6,978 nucleotides of DNA from Phycisphaerales bacterium (lineage in GTDB: Bacteria; Planctomycetota; Phycisphaerae; Tepidisphaerales; Tepidisphaeraceae). The stretch covers positions 1-6,978 of the forward strand of contig JAQGHJ010000938.1 in NCBI GenBank assembly GCA_028288905.1. The letters are read 5' to 3'. The position numbers and the translations under genes are program-made. Shown one piece after another: positions 1-6,563 of this stretch (position 1 is its first letter; each line of letters starts with the position of its first letter). The notes below the pieces were generated by a model. It did no database searches and was not told where the DNA came from. It saw nothing but the letters and a program-made list of their open reading frames with translations.

Positions 1-3000
1 GATCCGCCAGCAGCGTTCCTTCGCACGGCGCTAGCGCTTCGATTTCCCGAACAATTCCGTCACCGCCCTGGTATTGACACGCACCGCCGGTACCGACGGC
101 ACTCTCGAATCGCCTGACGCGCAACGGGTATTGCAGCTCGATCGCCTCGGCCGGCGTGTTGAGCGTGTTGGTCATGTGGCACTGGACGGCCGACGCGCCG
201 TCGGTGCCCGGGGCCGCCCCGCTGCCACCGCCGACGGTCTCGTAGTACGTCCAAGCCGACCCGCCTGCCCCGCCGGGGCCGTCCGCCGGGCGGATGCCAC
301 CGAGGGCGATACTGCTCATGGTGCCGCAACTGGCGGCCGGGACGACGCCGGGCAAAGCCTGGGCCAGCGCGCCGAACACCACGTCCACCACCCGCTGGCT
401 CGTCTCGGTGTTGCCGGCCACCACGGCGGCCGGGTATCGGGCGTGCAGCACGCTGCCCGGGCGGGTGCGGACGTCGACGTTCCGGAACGCCCCGCCGTTC
501 AACGGGGCGGCCGGGTCGAGCAGGCAGGCGAAGCAGTAGTACACGGCCGACCGGGTGACGGCCTCGGGGCAGTTCACGCACCCGGGCACTTGGTCGGCCG
601 AGCCGGGAAAGCTCGGCGAACCTGTGAAATTGGCGGTCGCACGGTCGCCGGCTATCGTCAGTTCGACTGCAATACGCACCGGCCCGCCGCCGGCGGTCCC
701 GTCGCCGTCGAGCGCGTCGGCGAACCGGTACACCCCGTCCGGGATCGCGGCGATTGCCCGGGACATGAACGCGGCCGAGTAGTCCTGCAGCGCCCGCCCG
801 TACGCCCGCACGGCGTCCCGCCCGCGGCCCGCCACCATGCGCTGCAGCGCCCGGGCCCCGACCGCGTTGGCCGCCAGCTGCGCGTCGATGTCGCCGAGCC
901 GCTCGGCCGGGGTGCGGACGGCGGACAGAATCTGACCGACCAACGCCTCGTCCCGAACGCCGCCGCGGTACAGCAGCGCCGGCTCGATCCGCAGCCCTTC
1001 CTCATCGATGTGGGTCGACAGCGTCATTGAACCCGGGGACGCCCCGCCGACGTCGGCGTGGTGCGCCCGGTTGGCCGCAGACCCGACCCGCTGGCCGCCG
1101 GCGAACACCGGCGACACGACCGTGACGTCCGGCAGGTGACTGCCGCCGGCGAACGGGTCGTTCACGATCGCCACGTCCCCCTCGGCCAGGTCGCCGAGCC
1201 GCGCCCGGACGGCCGCCACCGACGCCGGCATCGCCCCCAGGTGTACCGGGATGTGGGCGGCCTGGGCGAGCAGCTCGCCGGCCGGGTCGAACAGGGCGCA
1301 GGAGAAGTCCCGCCGCTCCTTGATGTTGGCAGAAAATGCGGCCCGGGCGAGCGTGATGCCCATCTCCTCGGCCGCCGCCTCGAACAGGTTGCGGGCGATC
1401 TCCAACTCGACCGGGTCGACGGGCGAAGCCGGCCCACCACGGAGGCACGGAGGCACGGAGTTGGCAGCGGGCGCCGAATTGGACTCCGTGTCTCCGTGCC
1501 TCCGTGGTGGGTCCGCTTCGTCGGCGGGGGCGGGGGACCGAATGAGCGTGACGATGCCGCGGGGGTCGCACGCAGCCGTCCAGCCGGGCGGCACGTACGT
1601 CGTCGCCTCGTCGTCCTCGACCAGCAGCGGCCCGGGCGTGGGGCCGGCCGCTAGGAGTTGGGGGCGGCGACAGGTGCCATCGGCGATCGGCGTCGGGTCG
1701 GGCTCGACGGTCGGCAGCTCGACCGGGGCCACCCGGCCGACGCGGCGCAGCCGCAGCGTGACGATCTCGATCGCCCGCCCCTCGGGGACGGCCCCGTACC
1801 GGTCGGCGTACGCGGCGCGGAACACCGCCTCCAGCCGTTCGCGGTCGGCCCCGTGGGCGCGGACGGTCAATTCGTGCGACTGCCCGACGAACCGCAGGTC
1901 GGCGTGGGCCTCGACGGCCGCCAGTTGCTCCTGCGGCAGCCGCTCGCTGGCGAGCATATTCAGGTGCCCGAACTCGGCGTACAGCCGGTGGTCGTCCAGT
2001 TGCTCGCCGAGGTGCAGCACGGTCTTGCTAGCGTCGGCCACCGGCGGGGCGGCCACCATGCCGAGCGCGCTCAGCACGCCGCAGTACGGCGGGACGAGGA
2101 CCGTGCCGACGTCGAGCGACGCGGCCACGGCGCAGGCGTGCAGCCCGCCCGCCCCGCCGAAGCTGAGCAGCGCGAACCGCCGAGGGTCCAGCCCCCGCCG
2201 ACTCGTGACGGTCCGGGCCGCCCGGCTCATCGCCTCCTCGGCCACCCGGACCATGCCGGCGGCGGCGACCTCGACGGACTTGCCCATCGCTTCCGCCAGT
2301 GGGGCGATCGCTCGGCGGGCAAGGTCGGCGTCGAGCCGCACGCGCCCGCCGGCGAACGCGACCGGGCGGATTCGGCCAAGGACTACGTTCGCGTCCGTCA
2401 CCGTCGGCTCGGTCCCGCCCCGGCCGTAGCAGGCCGGCCCAGGCACCGCACCGGCCGACCGCGGGCCGACCCGCAGGGCCCCGCCGGCGTCCAGGTACGC
2501 CACCGAACCGCCGCCGGCCCCGACCGTGTGGATGTCGAGCGCGGGCAGCTTGATCGGCAGCCCGTCAATGACGCCTTCGGTCGACCACTGCGGCTGGCCG
2601 CCGACGATCGTCGCCACGTCGGTGCTAGTCCCGCCCATATCGTACGTGACCGCGTCCGCCACCCCGGCCGCGGCGGCGACCAGCGCCGCCCCGATCACCC
2701 CGCCCGCGGGCCCTGACAACACGAGCCGAGCGGCCGACGCCGACGCCTCCGCCACCGACAGCGTGCCGCCGGCGGAATGCATGATCGATAGCGGAAAGTC
2801 TGAAGTGTGAAGGCGGAAGTCTGAAAGTGAAGCGGTAGAGGATTCGCGACCCTCCTCCTTTTCAGACTTCAGACTTCCAACTTCAGACTTTCCCTGAGCC
2901 ATCCCCCGCCCCAGCGCCGACAGGTAGTCCGCCACCCGCGGCCGCAGGGCGGCGTTGATGACCGTCGTGCTCGCCCGCTCGTACTCGCGGAACTCCGGCA

Positions 3001-3580
3001 GCACGTCGCTGCTAAGGCTGACCGTCAAGCCGGCCGCCCGGCAGCGGTCGGCGAGCAGCCGCTCGTGGGCCGAGTTCGCGTACCCGAAGATCAGGCAGAT
3101 GGCGACGTGCCGCAGCCCGCGGGCGACGATCGCGTCGGCCAAGGCGTCGGCCTCGGCCGGATCGAGCGGCGTCACAACGGTGCCGTCGGCCGCCACCCGC
3201 TCGAGGACGGTGAACCAGTTCGCCTCCAGCGTCATCGGTGGCGGGCGGGCGACGCGGAGGGCGTACAGGTCCGGCCGGTTCTGCCGGCCAATCAGCAGCA
3301 GGTCGCGGAACCCCTCGGTCGTCACGAATGCGACCGGCTCCCCCCGCCTCTCCAGCAGCGCGTTCGTCGCGACGGTCGAACCGTGGACGACCTCCACCGG
3401 CCCGACGTGCCCGGCGGCGGCCGCCGCGACCGCGTCGATCACCGCCCGGTGAAAGTCCGGCGGCGTGGACGGGAGCTTGAGCACCCGCAAGGTGTTCCCG
3501 TCGTAGGCGACGAGGTCCGTGAACGTGCCGCCGACGTCGACGCCGATGCGGAGGGTGCGGGGTTGGCGGTCGGGCGGCAT
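1..3580 (-). CDS. 5-oxoprolinase / hydantoinase HyuA-HyuB fusion (ATP-dependent), C-terminus cut by window edge
   Basis: I read an uninterrupted minus-strand frame from the ATG at 3580 to the left edge, giving 1193 visible residues with no stop. The HyuA half (about residues 1-685) opens with the phosphate-binding signature IGVDVGGTFTD (12-22). It then has HGSTVATNALLERRG from residue 66, LSGPAGGV around 288-295 and YDMGGTSTD at 313-321. The HyuB half starts near residue 723 (VELEIARNLFEAAAEEMG) and carries NIKERRDFSCALFD, NDPFAGGSHLPDV and MTNTLNTPAEAIE; the window ends shortly after GGDGIVREIE. Fused enzymes of this family hydrolyse 5-oxo-L-proline to glutamate using ATP. Relatives act on hydantoins or N-methylhydantoin, so the substrate is inferred. 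Fused 5-oxoprolinases are usually about 1200-1300 residues, so little is missing. The start at 3580 lies just before the family's conserved N-terminus; an in-frame ATG at 3637 would add 19 residues. Two palindromic elements add in-frame peptides at about 230-263 and 690-716. No strong SD is visible. Confidence 0.93.
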   Translation of the reverse strand, partial: MPPDRQPRTLRIGVDVGGTFTDLVAYDGNTLRVLKLPSTPPDFHRAVIDAVAAAAAGHVGPVEVVHGSTVATNALLERRGEPVAFVTTEGFRDLLLIGRQNRPDLYALRVARPPPMTLEANWFTVLERVAADGTVVTPLDPAEADALADAIVARGLRHVAICLIFGYANSAHERLLADRCRAAGLTVSLSSDVLPEFREYERASTTVINAALRPRVADYLSALGRGMAQGKSEVGSLKSEKEEGRESSTASLSDFRLHTSDFPLSIMHSAGGTLSVAEASASAARLVLSGPAGGVIGAALVAAAAGVADAVTYDMGGTSTDVATIVGGQPQWSTEGVIDGLPIKLPALDIHTVGAGGGSVAYLDAGGALRVGPRSAGAVPGPACYGRGGTEPTVTDANVVLGRIRPVAFAGGRVRLDADLARRAIAPLAEAMGKSVEVAAAGMVRVAEEAMSRAARTVTSRRGLDPRRFALLSFGGAGGLHACAVAASLDVGTVLVPPYCGVLSALGMVAAPPVADASKTVLHLGEQLDDHRLYAEFGHLNMLASERLPQEQLAAVEAHADLRFVGQSHELTVRAHGADRERLEAVFRAAYADRYGAVPEGRAIEIVTLRLRRVGRVAPVELPTVEPDPTPIADGTCRRPQLLAAGPTPGPLLVEDDEATTYVPPGWTAACDPRGIVTLIRSPAPADEADPPRRHGDTESNSAPAANSVPPCLRGGPASPVDPVELEIARNLFEAAAEEMGITLARAAFSANIKERRDFSCALFDPAGELLAQAAHIPVHLGAMPASVAAVRARLGDLAEGDVAIVNDPFAGGSHLPDVTVVSPVFAGGQRVGSAANRAHHADVGGASPGSMTLSTHIDEEGLRIEPALLYRGGVRDEALVGQILSAVRTPAERLGDIDAQLAANAVGARALQRMVAGRGRDAVRAYGRALQDYSAAFMSRAIAAIPDGVYRFADALDGDGTAGGGPVRIAVELTIAGDRATANFTGSPSFPGSADQVPGCVNCPEAVTRSAVYYCFACLLDPAAPLNGGAFRNVDVRTRPGSVLHARYPAAVVAGNTETSQRVVDVVFGALAQALPGVVPAASCGTMSSIALGGIRPADGPGGAGGSAWTYYETVGGGSGAAPGTDGASAVQCHMTNTLNTPAEAIELQYPLRVRRFESAVGTGGACQYQGGDGIVREIEALAPCEGTLLAD
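1433..1511. repeat. Palindromic element A, in-frame in the HyuA-HyuB linker
   Basis: Two 29-base arms, 1433-1461 and 1483-1511, are reverse complements with one mismatch (G1453 against the complement of T1491) around a 21-base centre. The arms are built from near-tandem copies of CACGGAGG. The 79-base element is read through by the oxoprolinase gene on the minus strand as residues 690-716, starting DPPRRHGDTE and ending SVPPCLRGG. These residues match no part of HyuA or HyuB. They lie between the end of the HyuA half and the VELEIARN start of the HyuB half. From general knowledge, peptides of the ARRHGE...SVPPW type recur in translated GC-rich bacterial genomes, which fits a dispersed repeat family; I have not searched for copies. 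Mobility is inferred. Confidence 0.85.
2793..2893. repeat. Palindromic element B, in-frame in the HyuA domain
   Basis: This is an imperfect inverted repeat. Perfect blocks pair 2793-2806 with 2880-2893 (14 bases, GGAAAGTCTGAAGT type) and 2815-2825 with 2868-2878 (11 bases). The centre, about 2833-2857, is unrelated. The arms consist of degenerate repeats of AAGTCTGA and its complement. GC is about 50 percent, far below the flanking coding sequence. On the minus strand it encodes residues 230-263 of the oxoprolinase, with KSEVGSLKSE at one end and LSDFRLHTSDFPL at the other. That sequence sits between the YLSALGRGM and SIMHSAGGTLS segments, where family members normally have only a short loop. 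The frame is kept and no stop is introduced. Dispersed-repeat status is inferred from structure and composition. Confidence 0.82.
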
Positions 3581-3741
3581 GAGGAAACCTACGGGAGCGG
3601 CGAGCGCGGGATCGGCGAATCGGACAGGAATCCGCATCAGCGCTCGAAATTGAACGGCCGCGGTAACGTCGTAGCGTTGAGGTTTTGGACCGGCGGATAA
3701 GCCCACCGAACCCGCTGCGCCACGGGCTTCCTCCGACCACC

Positions 3742-3771
3742 TTGGCCCCGTCCCGCCGGCAGGACTAGAAT
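3742..3771 (+). promoter_or_regulatory. Candidate sigma70-like promoter for the M28 peptidase gene
   Basis: TTGGCC at 3742-3747 (4 of 6 to the -35 consensus) and TAGAAT at 3766-3771 (5 of 6 to the -10 consensus) are separated by 18 bases. Initiation about 7 bases after the -10 box would fall at 3778-3780, next to the ATG at 3781, so the mRNA would be leaderless or have a leader of only a few bases. This agrees with the absence of an SD between the -10 box and the start codon. It is a match by eye in a 200-base divergent intergenic region that is otherwise GC-rich. I see no equally convincing promoter for the opposite gene. Confidence 0.4.
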
Positions 3772-3780
3772 TGCCCACTT

Positions 3781-5763
3781 ATGCCGAACCCGCCGACGCG
3801 GAACGAATCGCCCTGGTCCACCCGTCGCCTGCGCGGGTGGGCCGGCCCGAGCTTAATGGTCGCGCTAGCCACGGGCAACGCGGCCGTCGTCCGTGGCGAC
3901 GACGCGGCCGTCACGGCGAAACCACCGGTCGCCGGGCTCGCGACCGCCCCGTCCCAAGCTGAGGTCATCGACCTCCGCCAGACCGTCGCGTACCTCGCCT
4001 CGGACGAGTTGGAGGGCCGCGGCACCGGCACGCCGGCCCAGGCGAAGGCGGCCGAGTTTATCGCCGGCACGTTCGCTAAGTTGAAGCTCGAGCCGCCGCC
4101 GGGGTGGGGCGGGTACTTCCAGCCGTTCAAGGTGACGAGCAAGGTCATGATTGACCCGGCCACCACGCTGGCCGCCGGCGAGGGGGCGAACTGGCTGGAG
4201 CCGCTCGGCAAGCCGGCGCTGGCGGCCGAGAAGGACTACGTCCCGCTGCCGATGTCCGGCGAGGGGGACGCGACGGCCGGCGTGGTGTTCGCCGGGTACG
4301 GCGTGTCGGACGCCCATCGCGGATACGACGAGTACGCGGGCGTAGACGTGAAGGGAAAAATCGTACTCGTGCTGCGGTACGAGCCGGTCGACGCCGAGGG
4401 CAAGAGCGCGTTCACGGGGAAGAAGGACGACTGGTCTGAGAACGCGACGTTCGCCCGCAAGCTGGCACTGGCCGCGCAAAAGGGGGCGGCAGCCCTGCTG
4501 GTCGTGAACCCGCCGAACTTCCGGACCGACGACAAGCTGTTCGACTTCGCCTTCGCGTCGTCCGAAGGCGGCGGCGGGCTGCTGTCCGCCCAAGTGACCA
4601 AACCCGTCGCCGACGCGCTGCTGAAGGCCGGCGGCCTGCCGGCGACGGCCGAGGTGCAAAAGGCGATCGACGAGGGCAAAGTCCCAGCGTCCAAGCCGCT
4701 GCCGGGCGTGACGGCCCGCCTCCGCGTGGCCCTGAAGAAGGAGCAGCGCGAGACTCGGAATGTGGCCGCCGTGCTGCCCGGCACCGGGCCGCGGGCGAGC
4801 GAGTTCGTCGTCGTCGGGGCCCACTACGACCATTTGGGCCGGGGCGGGCCCGGCGCGTTCCCGATCTACGCCGGCAAGGTCCACCACGGGGCTGACGACA
4901 ACGCGTCGGGCACGACGGCGGTGCTGAAGTTGGCGGAACTGTTCGCCGCGGCCGGGCCGCAGGACCGGTCGATCTTGTTCGTTGGGTTCACGGGCGAGGA
5001 GTGGGGGCTGCTCGGGTCGAAGCAGTTCGTGAACCACCCGCCGGTGCCGCTCGACAAGGTGGCGGCCATGCTCAACCTCGACATGGTCGGGCGGGTGAAG
5101 GACAACAAGTTGGAGGTCGGCGGGACCGGCACCGCCCCGAGCTTGCAGGGCGTCGTGGCGGCGGCGAACGCCGGCGGGCCGCTTAAGCTGAACACCGGCA
5201 GCAAGGGCGGGCTCGGGCCGAGCGACCACATGTCGTTCGGGCTGAAGAAGGTGCCGGTGCTGTTCTTCTTCAGCGGGCTGCACGCCGACTACCACCGCCC
5301 GACCGACACGGCCGACAAGATCAACTACGCCGGCATGGGGGACGTCGTCGCGCTGGCGCAGAAGACGGTCGTCGGCCTGACGAAGATGGGCCGCGAGCAG
5401 TACGTCGCCAAGTACGACGGCACCGGCCTGTTCGGCGCGATGACGATGGGCGCGACCCAGCCGACCGGCAGCCCGAGCGGGCGGGCGCGGGCGGCCCTGG
5501 GCGTGATCCCGGACTACGGGGCCGACGACTCGGCGGCCCCCGGCGTCCGCATCGCCGGCGCGACCGAGGGGTCCGCCGCCGCCGCCGCGGGGCTGAAGGA
5601 GGGGGACGTGCTCATCGGTTGGAACGACAAGCCGCTGAACAACCTGAACGACCTGATGGCCGGCCTCGGCGGGGCGAAGCCCGGCGACAAGGTGAAAATC
5701 AAGATCCGCCGCGATGGCAAAGACGTCGAGATGGAAGCGACGCTGACCGAGCGGAAGGGGTGA
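3781..5763 (+). CDS. Exported M28-family zinc aminopeptidase with PA insert and C-terminal PDZ domain
   Basis: A 660-residue protein. The N-terminus has a basic stretch (RRLRG, 15-19) and a hydrophobic run to about residue 37, then RGDD, which looks like a signal peptide. Its twin arginine only weakly resembles a Tat motif. A domain before the peptidase core (about 150-300) contains GVVFAGYGV and VKGKIVLVLRYEP, typical of a PA-type insert. The M28 core follows at about 328-555. By comparison with characterised M28 aminopeptidases, the expected zinc ligands are H348 (AHYDHLG), D372 (GADDNASG), E407 (TGEEWGLLGS), D434 (LNLDMVGR) and H505 (DYHRPTDT), with E406 as the catalytic base; all are present. 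The tail from about residue 572 is a PDZ domain (ALGVIPDYG, AAAAGLKEGDVLIGWN, VKIKIRRDG). It probably removes N-terminal amino acids from peptides in the periplasm or at the cell surface. Substrate specificity cannot be read from the sequence. The start is supported by the signal peptide and the upstream -10 box. Confidence 0.93.
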   Translation: MPNPPTRNESPWSTRRLRGWAGPSLMVALATGNAAVVRGDDAAVTAKPPVAGLATAPSQAEVIDLRQTVAYLASDELEGRGTGTPAQAKAAEFIAGTFAKLKLEPPPGWGGYFQPFKVTSKVMIDPATTLAAGEGANWLEPLGKPALAAEKDYVPLPMSGEGDATAGVVFAGYGVSDAHRGYDEYAGVDVKGKIVLVLRYEPVDAEGKSAFTGKKDDWSENATFARKLALAAQKGAAALLVVNPPNFRTDDKLFDFAFASSEGGGGLLSAQVTKPVADALLKAGGLPATAEVQKAIDEGKVPASKPLPGVTARLRVALKKEQRETRNVAAVLPGTGPRASEFVVVGAHYDHLGRGGPGAFPIYAGKVHHGADDNASGTTAVLKLAELFAAAGPQDRSILFVGFTGEEWGLLGSKQFVNHPPVPLDKVAAMLNLDMVGRVKDNKLEVGGTGTAPSLQGVVAAANAGGPLKLNTGSKGGLGPSDHMSFGLKKVPVLFFFSGLHADYHRPTDTADKINYAGMGDVVALAQKTVVGLTKMGREQYVAKYDGTGLFGAMTMGATQPTGSPSGRARAALGVIPDYGADDSAAPGVRIAGATEGSAAAAAGLKEGDVLIGWNDKPLNNLNDLMAGLGGAKPGDKVKIKIRRDGKDVEMEATLTERKG

Positions 5764-5920
5764 GTGGGGAGTGCCGCAGTAGGGAGTGTTGGGGTGGGGA
5801 GTACGAAGGGGTAGGACCCACCCCCTCAATCGCGCCTCCGCACTTCGCCAGCTTGCTCGCGACGCGCTTCCCCATACCCCGCCACTCCCTACCCGCACAC
5901 TCCCCACCCCGACACTCCCT
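5764..5920. repeat. Palindromic element C filling the gap before the chelatase gene
   Basis: The outer arms 5781-5802 and 5899-5920 are 22-base reverse complements with a single T5790/G5911 mismatch, which is a G-U pair in RNA. Further in, GGGTAGG (5809-5815) faces CCTACCC (5888-5894). The left side, beginning right after the peptidase stop codon, is made of variants of GGGGAGTG; the right side is made of ACTCCC/CACCCC variants. The core from about 5816 to 5870 is not obviously symmetrical. The element occupies essentially all the sequence between the two genes, and its right arm ends at the base before the chelatase ATG. It is the same kind of structure as elements A and B but unrelated in sequence. 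Dispersal elsewhere in the genome is inferred. Confidence 0.82.
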
Positions 5921-6511
5921 ATGAAAACCGGCATCATCATCGTCGACCACGGTTCCCGGCGGGCGCAGAGCAACGCGATGCTCGAGGAAGTCGCTCGACT
6001 GTTCGGCGAGCGCTTCGGGCAGACCTACGACGTTGTCGAACCGGCCCACATGGAGCTGGCCGAGCCGTCGATCGCGTCGGCGTACGCCCGGTGCGCCGAG
6101 CGAGGGGCGACGCGAGTCGTCGTCGTCCCGTTCTTCCTCGGGCCGGGCAAACACTGGACGGGCGACATCCCCCGGCTGACGGCCGAGGCGGCCCGGGACC
6201 ACGCCGGCACGGCCTACCACGTCACGATGCCGCTCGGCATCGACGACCTGATCCTCGACCTGCTGTACAAGCGGGCGACGTTCTGCGCCGACCACGCCTA
6301 CGGCTGTGACAGCTGCCGCGGCACCGCCCGCAGCGGCGAGCCCGGCCCAGCCGCGGCGGCGCTGGCCGAGCCGAACGGGCACGACGCCCGACTGACCGAC
6401 GCCCACGGCATGGCCGTGTGCGGGAGCTGCCCGTACTCGAAGGCCGTGAGCGAGGGAGCGACCTTCATCCCCGCCGGCCAAGGAACGCCCGCCATCGCGG
6501 GCGCAAGGTAA
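5921..6511 (+). CDS. CbiX/SirB-type sirohydrochlorin chelatase with Cys-containing C-terminal extension
   Basis: A 196-residue protein. The N-terminal 115 or so residues are a short-form CbiX/SirB chelatase domain: GIIIVDHGSRRAQSN (4-18), VEPAHMELAEPSIASA (39-54) and VVVVPFFLGPGKHWTGDIP (66-84). H10 and H78 match the two histidines that bind the incoming metal in this family. The enzyme inserts Co2+ or Fe2+ into sirohydrochlorin for cobalamin or siroheme synthesis; which metal cannot be decided here. Beyond the chelatase core there is an extension with C122, C129, C132 (CDSC) and C167, C170 (CGSC), separated by a low-complexity Ala/Gly/Pro stretch. These could bind an Fe-S cluster or zinc (inference). 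The start at 5921 is chosen because the family begins two or three residues before GIIIVDHGS. The frame stays open upstream only because it crosses palindromic element C. No SD precedes the ATG; the bases upstream are pyrimidine-rich. Confidence 0.9.
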   Translation: MKTGIIIVDHGSRRAQSNAMLEEVARLFGERFGQTYDVVEPAHMELAEPSIASAYARCAERGATRVVVVPFFLGPGKHWTGDIPRLTAEAARDHAGTAYHVTMPLGIDDLILDLLYKRATFCADHAYGCDSCRGTARSGEPGPAAAALAEPNGHDARLTDAHGMAVCGSCPYSKAVSEGATFIPAGQGTPAIAGAR

Positions 6512-6522
6512 CGTGCGGCGGG

Positions 6523-6551
6523 GCCGGACGACCCGGTGAACCCGTCCCGGC
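6523..6551. terminator. GC-rich hairpin between convergent genes, possible bidirectional terminator
   Basis: GCCGGACG (6523-6530) can pair with CGTCC (6543-6547) and, after one bulged C, GGC (6549-6551), around a 12-base loop. It sits in the 52-base gap between two convergent stop codons, where a shared terminator would be expected. There is no U-tract on either side, and chance stems are common at this GC content, so the call is weak. Confidence 0.3.
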
Positions 6552-6563
6552 GGCGACCGGCGT

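Noticed and set aside
74..2716. Several plus-strand open frames of 198-392 residues (74-1030, 1058-1654, 1251-2429, 1658-2716)
   Set aside because: They are antisense to the continuous HyuA-HyuB frame, Arg/Ala/Pro-rich and without motifs.
1433..2893. CRISPR-like or tandem array suggested by repeated short units in elements A and B
   Set aside because: The units are degenerate, unspaced and arranged as inverted arms; there are no regular spacers.
3581..3637. Alternative in-frame ATG at 3637 for the oxoprolinase gene
   Set aside because: It would add MRIPVRFADPALAAPVGFL ahead of the family's usual N-terminus with no better ribosome-binding signal. It is possible but less likely than 3580.
5572..5590. 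GCC trinucleotide run
   Set aside because: It encodes an Ala stretch in the PDZ domain (SAAAAAGL) and is ordinary for GC-rich coding sequence.
5786..5920. Upstream start for the chelatase gene, adding about 45 residues
   Set aside because: The added peptide is only the translation of palindromic element C; the family begins immediately before GIIIVDHGS at the ATG at 5921.
3865..5973. 702-residue open frame on the minus strand opposite the peptidase gene
   Set aside because: It is Arg/Gly/His/Pro-rich with no recognisable domain and lies antisense to a gene with all catalytic motifs. Long antisense frames are expected at this GC content.
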